A stretch of DNA of 12,063 nt from Promethearchaeota archaeon (GTDB taxonomy: Archaea > Asgardarchaeota > Lokiarchaeia > Sigynarchaeales > SOKP01): positions 1-12,063 of the forward strand of contig JAUXAJ010000154.1 of assembly GCA_030620005.1 (NCBI GenBank), written 5' to 3'. The position numbers and the translations under genes are program-made. The notes beneath the pieces were generated by a model that saw only the letters and a program-made list of their open reading frames with translations, was not told the origin of the DNA and made no database searches. Below are positions 6,753 to 12,063 of this stretch, one piece after another. Within the stretch, counting starts at the first letter, position 1. Every line of letters starts with the position of its first letter.

Positions 6753-6788
6753 ATAAACACAATAACACTTATAAACACAAAAACACTT
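6753..6788. repeat. 18-bp tandem repeat, candidate operator
   Basis: ATAAACACAATAACACTT (6753-6770) is followed directly by ATAAACACAAAAACACTT (6771-6788), with 17 of 18 bases identical. The core AACAC therefore occurs at 6756, 6764, 6774 and 6782, with a fifth copy at 6809. It lies between the divergent TrmB-like and dapF genes, just upstream of the likely dapF TATA element. This arrangement suits cooperative binding of a dimeric regulator. Confidence 0.55.
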
Positions 6789-6805
6789 AAATAATTATAA
6801 TTATT
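6787..6805 (+). promoter_or_regulatory. TATA region of dapF, with a perfect palindrome
   Basis: The A/T stretch TTAAATAATTATAATTATT lies 24-42 bases before the GTG start of dapF. Bases 6790-6805 (AATAATTATAATTATT) form a perfect 16-bp palindrome. It probably supplies the TATA element. The flanking AACAC repeats would let a bound regulator block or recruit TFB/TBP. Confidence 0.4.
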
Positions 6806-6828
6806 CAAAACACTTTATTGAATTATTC

Positions 6829-7710
6829 GTGAATGATTTGACACTTGAAAATTTTAATTTTGAAAAGTATCACGCGTTAGGGAACGATTACATCATTGTC
6901 AACGACATTAAATGGAACGTGCCCGAAGAAAAAAAGGCAGTCTTGGCTAAAAAGTTGTGTGAGTTTCATTTTTCGATAGGAGCTGACGGATTAATCTTTG
7001 TTTGCGATTCGGAAAAAACAGATATTAAAATGAGAATATTCAATAACGACGGTACAGAGGCTGAGATGTGTGGAAACGGGATTAGGTGCTTCTCAAAATA
7101 TGTGTACGAGCACGATATAGTAAAGAAAAGTGAAATAAATGTCGAAACTCTCAAGGGGACCCTCGTTGCTAAATTATCAATAATTAATGACGAGGTAAAA
7201 GGTGTTGAAATTAACATGGGTTCTCCTATATTAGACTGCGAACAAATACCCGTACTTCCTAGGAACAACGATTTTCAGTGCGTCAACGAGCCCATTGTTG
7301 TTTTGGACAAGATTTTTAATTTCACCGCTGTTTCAATGGGAAACCCTCACGCAGTAATTTTTGTTAAGAATCAACCAAACGATGATGATTTAAATAAATA
7401 CGGGGCAAATATTGAATCGCACGAGCATTTTCCAAACAAAACAAACGTGGAATTCGTTCAAGTAATTTCTAAAACCGAAGGATTTTTAAGAGTATTCGAA
7501 AGGGGCGTTGGAATAACCAATTCATGTGGTACCGGATCTTGCGCATCGGTCGTGGCAGGTACAATTCTCGGGAGATTTGAAAACAATGCGCCTGTTTTGA
7601 TTCACAATGATGGAGGGGATCTAAAAATCACTTACGATGGCAAAAATGTATTCTTGGAAGGGCCCGTTGAAAAAGTGTTTAATGGAATAATGGAAAATGT
7701 AATGATTTAA
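6829..7710 (+). CDS. dapF: Diaminopimelate epimerase
   Basis: Converts LL- to meso-diaminopimelate, the direct precursor of lysine. Its 293 residues are slightly over the usual 270-280. Signatures are FEKYHALGNDY (11-21) and the two catalytic cysteines, C81 in EMCGNGIRC and C233 in NSCGTGSCAS. The substrate-binding pair E224-R225 lies in FERGVG. The loop reads GVGIT where many homologues have G-E-T, a minor variation. The start is GTG at 6829 or TTG at 6838; neither has a Shine-Dalgarno site, and the TATA region upstream points to a leaderless or very short-leader mRNA. lysA follows after 21 bases, so the two form an operon. Confidence 0.93.
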   Translation: MNDLTLENFNFEKYHALGNDYIIVNDIKWNVPEEKKAVLAKKLCEFHFSIGADGLIFVCDSEKTDIKMRIFNNDGTEAEMCGNGIRCFSKYVYEHDIVKKSEINVETLKGTLVAKLSIINDEVKGVEINMGSPILDCEQIPVLPRNNDFQCVNEPIVVLDKIFNFTAVSMGNPHAVIFVKNQPNDDDLNKYGANIESHEHFPNKTNVEFVQVISKTEGFLRVFERGVGITNSCGTGSCASVVAGTILGRFENNAPVLIHNDGGDLKITYDGKNVFLEGPVEKVFNGIMENVMI

Positions 7711-7731
7711 TTTTTCTAGTAAAGATAAAAA

Positions 7732-9060
7732 ATGAATGGTATAATAATGGAATATGAAGATTGGTTAAAAAATAAAGACCTAGAGTATCGAGATGGAATA
7801 TTATTTTTCGCAGGCGTGAGTACCATAGAGTTATCCAAAAAATACGATACTCCAATATATGTAGTTAACGAACAGATGCTTAGATTGCGCTACAGAAAGC
7901 TAAAAGAAACTCTCGATTCAGAATACAAAAAAAATCGAATTTATTTTGCCGTGAAATCGAACTCAAGTTTATCTGTTTTAAGAATATTAAATTCGGAGGG
8001 GGCTTTTTACGATTGCTCCTCAACGGGAGAAATATATACGTGTTTCAAGGCCGGAGTTTCTCCAGAACAGATCATTTACACGGGAAACATGTTTACAGAC
8101 AGAGATTTTGAATTTGCCGTGGAAAATGATGTCATAACAAATTTAGACAGCATTAGCCAATTAAAAAGGCTTGAAAAGGCGTGCGATAAATTGGGCAAGG
8201 AAAAAGGCATCGTTTCTCTAAGGATTAATCCAGAATTTGGTGCAGGGCATCACGTGCACACCATTACTGCTGGAAAAGAGTTGAAATTTGGAATATTGGA
8301 TAATCAAGTTATTAAAGCGTATTCAAAAGCAAAAAGCATGGGTTTTGAAAAGTGGGGAATACATCAACATATAGGTTCAGGAATAATTAATCCACTCGAT
8401 TTTGAAAAAGCTGCGGAAAGATTTTTATCCATCGTGACGAAACTAGCAAATTCCTTAAATATTCGGTTTGAGTTCGTGGATTTTGGAGGTGGATTGGGCA
8501 TCCCATACAAACCGGAAGAAGAGCCATTAGATTTAGAAGTTTACAAAGAAGTAGTAATTAAAAAGTTTAAAGATACGGTTAAAAATGACGATATCGGAGA
8601 GCCCTTCTTGTTGATCGAACCAGGGCGCTATATAACAGCAGAAGCAAGCATTTTATTAGCTCAAATCAATACTATCAAGGATAACGGATACAAGATGTTT
8701 GCTGGTTTAAACGCGGGGTTTAATACTTTAATTCGACCGGCATTTTACGATTCTTATCACCACATAATTGCGTGTGATGTAAACGAAAGAAAAAAGCAGG
8801 TAAAATACGATATAACTGGACCAATTTGTGAGTCTGTTGACGTTCTTGGAAAGGGAAGATACTTACCAGAGTTAATGGAGGGGGATTATTTAGCGATTCT
8901 TGACGCTGGGGCTTATGGTTTTGCAATGAGTAGTCCTTACAATTCCCGACCACGCCCCGCTGAAATTTTGATAAACGGAGGAAAATCGTATAAAATTAGG
9001 GAGGCCGAAACATATGACGACCTTCTTCGTCATCAAACAATTCCAGATCATTTAATGTAG
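7732..9060 (+). CDS. lysA: Diaminopimelate decarboxylase
   Basis: PLP enzyme for the last step of lysine synthesis, meso-DAP to L-lysine plus CO2. It has 442 residues, within the family range. The PLP lysine is K75 in YFAVKSNSS. The phosphate-binding glycine loop is GGGLGIPY (252-259), and EPGRY lies at 296-300. C366-E367 in ICESVDVLG comes from the partner subunit's active site, and Y395 lies in DAGAYGFAMSSPYNSRPRP. HQHIGSG (211-217) is the usual barrel motif. Two starts are possible, ATG 7732 and ATG 7747; neither has a strong ribosome binding site. It is the second gene of the dapF-lysA operon. Confidence 0.93.
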   Translation: MNGIIMEYEDWLKNKDLEYRDGILFFAGVSTIELSKKYDTPIYVVNEQMLRLRYRKLKETLDSEYKKNRIYFAVKSNSSLSVLRILNSEGAFYDCSSTGEIYTCFKAGVSPEQIIYTGNMFTDRDFEFAVENDVITNLDSISQLKRLEKACDKLGKEKGIVSLRINPEFGAGHHVHTITAGKELKFGILDNQVIKAYSKAKSMGFEKWGIHQHIGSGIINPLDFEKAAERFLSIVTKLANSLNIRFEFVDFGGGLGIPYKPEEEPLDLEVYKEVVIKKFKDTVKNDDIGEPFLLIEPGRYITAEASILLAQINTIKDNGYKMFAGLNAGFNTLIRPAFYDSYHHIIACDVNERKKQVKYDITGPICESVDVLGKGRYLPELMEGDYLAILDAGAYGFAMSSPYNSRPRPAEILINGGKSYKIREAETYDDLLRHQTIPDHLM

Positions 9061-9111
9061 GATTACATGCAAAAAGAATAAATATTTTTACCGACTTTTT
9101 ATCATCAAGGT

Positions 9112-9244
9112 AAAATTATAAAAAATGAGAACGATTAAGGTATGGATACCCATTGATCATTCTTCATGAGGACTCGGCACTATGAAATCTGATTATTTTA
9201 TAGTCAAGATTAATGAGAATACTGATCTGCTCTGAGATTTTTTT
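9112..9244 (+). ncRNA. Candidate structured RNA with three hairpins
   Basis: Hairpin 1: arms 9125-9143 and 9146-9167 pair imperfectly over about 17 bp, including GGTAT with ATACC. The apex loop must open one or two pairs because only two bases separate the arms. Hairpin 2: ACTATGAAAT (9179-9188) pairs with ATTTTATAGT (9195-9204), 10 bp with one G-U, around loop CTGATT. Hairpin 3: ATCT and AGAT pair around GCTCTG just before T7 (9238-9244), like a terminator. A TATA-like AATAAATATTTTT at about 9078-9090 could drive it, or it may be the structured 3' end of the lysA transcript. The 5' end is a guess. ATGAGGA, CTGA, ATGAGAA and CTGA in order hint at C/D boxes, but spacing is poor. I do not recognise a family. 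Confidence 0.35.
9182..9235 (+). CDS. Possible 17-residue peptide frame in the hairpin region
   Basis: ATG at 9182 opens a 17-codon frame (MKSDYFIVKINENTDLL) ending TGA at 9235. GAGG lies at 9168-9171, ten bases upstream, a loose ribosome binding site. It overlaps hairpins 2 and 3, so the coding and RNA readings compete. Such a short frame has little statistical weight. Confidence 0.12.
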   Translation: MKSDYFIVKINENTDLL

Positions 9245-9377
9245 ATAATTTTATCTTATAAATATTTCATTTGTTTTTAGAATCGATCGCTATAATATTG
9301 GTTTTTTGCAAAAACTTAATTTTAGTTCCTCTTAATATTAAATCAAACAGGTTAGTGTCAGAGAAAAATGTAAGGAT

Positions 9378-10199
9378 TTATAAACTTAATACATCTTGCA
9401 TTTTATAAATCTTATTCTCTTTAGCTTCAACGATGAATTTAATTGCCCTTATTGCTCCAGAGGCGAAGCACATCCTACTGTGAGCTTGGTGCTTGAATTC
9501 AATTCGCTCTCCAGATCCCGCAAACAATATCATGTGATCTCCTACAATGTCCCCTGCTCTAATGGCGTGGACGCCAATCTCATTTTTAGCACCAACTTTT
9601 CGTTTATTAGGGCCTCTAGAACGACCGTATTTTACTACATCATTCATTTTAACAGCGAGAGTTCTACTTATAATCTCAGTAATAGTTAGAAGTGTACCAC
9701 TGGGGGCATCTTTCTTCCTATTATGGTGAGCTTCAATAACTTCAATATCCCAATCGGCTAAATACTGCGTTAAAATCGATGCAATTTTAAAGAAAACATT
9801 CATCCCTATTGCCATATTCGGAGAAATGACTGCAGGTGCATTATAATCTTCAATTAATCGCTCATGCTCGTCTAAAAAATCTTGAGATAACGCAGTCGTT
9901 CCAATGACACAGCGAATTTTGTTTTTAACGCAAATCTTGCAATTATTTTCCGCTGCCTCGGCGATGGTAAAGTCTATTGCCACCTCTGGTTTAGCACTCT
10001 TAATTATTTCTTGAAGTTTACTCGCATCAGTAATTTTAATCTTGTTAGAATCGTTAGCACCACACAGAATTCCAAATTCTTTACCAATATCGATTATATC
10101 GCAAGCAGCAACAACTTCTATCTCATCGTCTTCCAAGGCTAATTTACCTATTAATCGGCCCATTGAACCAGACGCGCCGAGTATGATTATTCTTATCAT
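9378..10199 (-). CDS. dapB: 4-hydroxy-tetrahydrodipicolinate reductase
   Basis: Reduces the DapA product with NAD(P)H to tetrahydrodipicolinate. It has 273 residues from ATG 10199, the normal length. The Rossmann motif GASGSMGR is at 8-15. Active-site EAHHNRKKDAPSGT at 156-169 carries H158, H159 and K162. RAGDIVGDHMILFAG (214-228) and the C-terminal HQAHSRMCFASGAIRA are family signatures. The frame extends to a TTG at 10214, but a perfect GGAGGT ribosome binding site overlaps that TTG and sits 7 bases before ATG 10199, so the ATG is the start. dapA ends 27 bases upstream, forming a dapA-dapB operon. Confidence 0.95.
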   Translation of the reverse strand: MIRIIILGASGSMGRLIGKLALEDDEIEVVAACDIIDIGKEFGILCGANDSNKIKITDASKLQEIIKSAKPEVAIDFTIAEAAENNCKICVKNKIRCVIGTTALSQDFLDEHERLIEDYNAPAVISPNMAIGMNVFFKIASILTQYLADWDIEVIEAHHNRKKDAPSGTLLTITEIISRTLAVKMNDVVKYGRSRGPNKRKVGAKNEIGVHAIRAGDIVGDHMILFAGSGERIEFKHQAHSRMCFASGAIRAIKFIVEAKENKIYKMQDVLSL

Positions 10200-10206
10200 G
10201 GTTGAT

Positions 10207-10212
10207 ACCTCC
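10207..10212 (-). promoter_or_regulatory. Strong ribosome binding site of dapB
   Basis: GGAGGT on the - strand with 7-base spacing to ATG 10199. It lies in the dapA-dapB gap and excludes the longer TTG-started form, whose first codons would contain the site. It contrasts with the SD-less first genes of the other operons. Confidence 0.8.
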
Positions 10213-10226
10213 AAAATTTTTATATA

Positions 10227-11132
10227 TTAAAGTAATTTCAAATTATCTAGCACATTCTTTATTTTTTTCTGATTATCTTCTAGTGGAGGAGTAAGCGGCA
10301 ACCTCATTCTACTATTCATTATTCCCATTATCTCAGCAGCGTATTTTACGGGATTAGGGTTAGTCTCTATAAAAAGAACCTTAAAGAGATCATACAGTTC
10401 AAGTTGCATTGCTTTTGCTTTATTCCAATCCCCGATTTTCATTGCACTCGTAAATTCAACCATTCTAGCGGGTATAATATTCGAAGCCACGCTAACCACA
10501 CCCTTGCCTCCTAACGCCATTAGATGGTACGTCATGCTATCGTCTCCGCTTAACACTATAAAATCGTCAGGTGTAGTTTTAATTATTTTGGTTATTTGAT
10601 CAATGTTTCCCGATGCACACTTGATCCCTACAATATTTTCTTTTGAGTGAGCTAATTTAGAAACCGTATCAGGTTCCATATTTCTGCCAGTTCGACTAGG
10701 CACGTTATATAAAATGATTGGGAGAGATACTGAATCAGCGATAGCAGAAAAATGATCTATCAATGAATGTTGGACGGGTTTATTATAATACGGAACGACA
10801 ACAAGAATACCGTCCGCTCCCGCTTTTTCAGCGTATTGACTCAACGAGATCGCTTCATTAGTCGAATTACTCCCCGTCCCTATCAGTACGAACGGATCTT
10901 TTCCACTCTTTTTTACTTCGTCTATAGTAATATTCATTGCTTCATGATGCTCCTCGTGAGATAATGTAGCAGATTCTCCCGTTGTTCCCATTGTTAGGGG
11001 ATTGCAACCACTATCCAATTGAAATCTTATAAACATTCTATATTTTTCTTCGTCAATAGACAAATCTTCTTTAAAGGGAGTAATCATTGCAGTTGTTACT
11101 CCTTCAAGTTTCTCAATTTTCGAAAATCCCAT
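10227..11132 (-). CDS. dapA: 4-hydroxy-tetrahydrodipicolinate synthase
   Basis: Condenses pyruvate with aspartate semialdehyde, the first committed step of the DAP route to lysine. It has 301 residues, a TIM-barrel of normal length. The Schiff-base lysine is K171 in VGIKCASGN. T50-T51 (GTTGES) and Y142 (LYNVPSRTGR, with the substrate-carboxylate Arg at 147) complete the proton relay, and PYYNKP at 114-119 is also conserved. The ATG at 11132 is preceded by GGATGA 8 bases away, a weak ribosome binding site. It leads the dapA-dapB operon; 145 bases with a long inverted repeat separate it from argG. Related aldolases share the fold, but the dapB partner makes this call firm. Confidence 0.95.
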   Translation of the reverse strand: MGFSKIEKLEGVTTAMITPFKEDLSIDEEKYRMFIRFQLDSGCNPLTMGTTGESATLSHEEHHEAMNITIDEVKKSGKDPFVLIGTGSNSTNEAISLSQYAEKAGADGILVVVPYYNKPVQHSLIDHFSAIADSVSLPIILYNVPSRTGRNMEPDTVSKLAHSKENIVGIKCASGNIDQITKIIKTTPDDFIVLSGDDSMTYHLMALGGKGVVSVASNIIPARMVEFTSAMKIGDWNKAKAMQLELYDLFKVLFIETNPNPVKYAAEIMGIMNSRMRLPLTPPLEDNQKKIKNVLDNLKLL

Positions 11133-11236
11133 TTTTTTTCATCCAATTTTTTTCGTTTTGTTAATTCTCAAATTGTATTTTAAAAAATATCTATTTATTA
11201 GTAAAATATTAGTTAAAAAGTAGATGGTAAATTTCC

Positions 11237-11265
11237 AATATAAGGATTATTAATAACCTTATATT
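11237..11265. repeat. 29-base near-perfect inverted repeat between argG and dapA
   Basis: AATATAAGG (11237-11245) and CCTTATATT (11257-11265) are perfect arms. The interior TTATTAATAA (11247-11256) is also palindromic, so the arms are 14 bp with one unpaired A (11246). It lies 12 bases past the argG stop and about 105-133 bases upstream of dapA. No T run follows the hairpin, so a plain terminator is less likely than an operator for the dapAB promoter or an RNA stem at the argG 3' end. Confidence 0.5.
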
Positions 11266-11277
11266 TAATTTACAATT

Positions 11278-12063
11278 TTACTTTTTCTTTTGTCTTAATT
11301 TTCTTTTAATCAAAAATCCCATCTTACTTTGAAGTCCGAAAAGAGGAATGAATCCATAGCTTAACCTTTGATTAAAAGAACTTTTTGTGTCGTAAGTCGC
11401 AAGATTCAAATCGTATAACCCATTAGGTGATTCTCGAGCTACAACTTCGGCACTTCCCTTGAATAACTTCACTTTTACGCTACCAGTTACTTTTTTGTTC
11501 ACTTCGTTTATAAAAGCGTCTAAAGCGTCTTTTAATGGATCAACCCAAAGACCTTCGTATGCCAATTCAGTCCATCTTTGATCCACGATTGTTTTAAAGG
11601 AGTTTTCGTGTTTGGTACAAACATATTTTTCAAGATCCTTGTGCGCTCTAATCAAAATTAGGGCAGCTGGAACCTCGTAAGTTTCCCGAGACTTCAATCC
11701 AATTGCTCGATCTTCCATGTGTTCAACCCTACCAAAACCGTGCTTACATCCTATTTCATTTAATTTCCTTATTAAATCGACACCATTCATTTTTTCTCCG
11801 TTTAATCCAATTGGAACACCATCTTCAAAACTAATATCAACATATTCCGGTTCGTCCGGCGCCTTTTCTGGAGCAACGGTCCACTCGTTAGAATCTTCAG
11901 GAGCAATCACATTTGGATGTTCTAAAACGTCACATTCAGCACTTCGTCCAAATAGGTTTTCATCCGTACTATATTTCTTATTTTGGTTAGAAATTGGAAT
12001 CCCGTGCTGTTGAGCGTATTTTATTTCTTCGTCTCGCCCCATATTCCACTCGATTAATGGTTG
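11278..12063 (-). CDS. argG: Argininosuccinate synthase, C-terminal part (runs off the window)
   Basis: Joins citrulline and aspartate with ATP to form argininosuccinate in arginine synthesis. About 261 C-terminal residues of a roughly 400-residue enzyme are present. The frame continues upstream of the ATG at 12042 to the window end, giving QPLIEWNMGRDEEIKYA, which matches the 'P..EW.M.R.EEI.YA' segment of the family, so that ATG is internal. Further signatures are LFGRSAECDVLEHP, EWTVAPEKAPDEPEYV, GFGRVEHMEDRAIGLKSRETYEVPAA and, near the C-terminus, GLYDLNLATYD. It ends with a basic KRKLRQKKK tail. It is 145 bases from dapA and probably in a separate transcript. The start codon and the ATP-binding N-domain are outside the window. 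Confidence 0.95.
   Translation of the reverse strand, partial: QPLIEWNMGRDEEIKYAQQHGIPISNQNKKYSTDENLFGRSAECDVLEHPNVIAPEDSNEWTVAPEKAPDEPEYVDISFEDGVPIGLNGEKMNGVDLIRKLNEIGCKHGFGRVEHMEDRAIGLKSRETYEVPAALILIRAHKDLEKYVCTKHENSFKTIVDQRWTELAYEGLWVDPLKDALDAFINEVNKKVTGSVKVKLFKGSAEVVARESPNGLYDLNLATYDTKSSFNQRLSYGFIPLFGLQSKMGFLIKRKLRQKKK

Larger units (their letters stand above)
9061..9377. other. Convergent intergenic region between lysA and dapB
   Basis: 317 bases between the 3' ends of lysA (+) and dapB (-). The first half holds a series of hairpins ending in a T7 run, described separately. The rest (9245-9377) is A/T-rich; it has a near-palindrome GTTTTTTGCAAAAAC around 9300-9315 that may form a terminator stem, and no gene that I can support. 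Confidence 0.5.

Noticed and set aside
6707..6808. 34-residue hydrophobic N-terminal extension of the TrmB-like protein
   Set aside because: It reads through the TATA box and tandem repeats, and ATG 6706 has a well-spaced promoter. The hydrophobicity reflects A/T-rich codons.
9168..9235. C/D box small RNA with C, D', C' and D boxes
   Set aside because: The C and C' boxes each deviate from consensus, and the D'-C' and C-D' distances are longer than usual. Kept only as a hint within the structured-RNA entry.
10200..10214. TTG-started longer form of dapB
   Set aside because: The extra codons contain the GGAGGT ribosome binding site of the ATG at 10199.
12040..12042. ATG as the start of argG
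   Set aside because: The frame is open to the window end and the upstream codons match the family, so this Met is internal.
1..12063. CRISPR array, tRNA or rRNA genes
   Set aside because: No spaced direct repeats of CRISPR type, no tRNA cloverleaf pattern and no rRNA-like segments were seen on either strand.

Overview
The window is AT-rich archaeal DNA. The archaeal signals are TATA-like boxes close to start codons (leaderless or near-leaderless genes), a few Shine-Dalgarno sites of the GGAGGT/GGTG kind, oligo-T terminators, archaeal-type split isopropylmalate isomerase subunits, a TrmB-family regulator and a MASE3 histidine kinase. A secreted protein at 1552-2076 with a C-terminal 'IPGY...' membrane anchor has a style I associate with Asgard (Loki-like) archaea. 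That placement is an inference from style, not a proof.

Layout. (1) 1 to about 1375 is unlike the rest: strongly G-over-C on the + strand. It carries a rolling-circle (HUH) Rep-like protein with a zinc ribbon inserted between its first two motifs, followed by a G8/C5 stem-loop that could be a replication origin. It looks like the right part of an integrated plasmid or virus, or its remnant; the left part lies outside the window. (2) 1552-5676, all on the - strand: a membrane-anchored surface protein, the leuC-leuD isomerase pair, and an orphan MASE3 histidine kinase. (3) 5768-6706 (-) encodes a TrmB-like regulator, divergent from dapF-lysA (+, 6829-9060). The shared promoter region holds an 18-bp tandem repeat and a perfect 16-bp palindrome. 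(4) 9061-9377 is a convergent intergenic space holding three consecutive predicted hairpins and a T7 run, a candidate structured RNA. (5) 9378-12063 (-): dapB and dapA, then the C-terminal part of argG, which runs off the window end. A 29-bp near-perfect inverted repeat lies between argG and dapA.

How the genes work together. DapA and DapB make tetrahydrodipicolinate from aspartate semialdehyde and pyruvate, DapF makes meso-diaminopimelate, and LysA decarboxylates it to lysine. This gives the DAP route of lysine synthesis minus the middle (DapL, or DapD/C/E), which is not in the window. Because lysine is made by the DAP route here, the nearby LeuCD pair is more likely for leucine or isoleucine synthesis than for an aminoadipate-lysine homoaconitase role. 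ArgG belongs to arginine synthesis.

The best candidates for something undescribed are the Rep element with its nested stem-loop, the AACAC repeat array beside the regulator, and the structured RNA between lysA and dapB.
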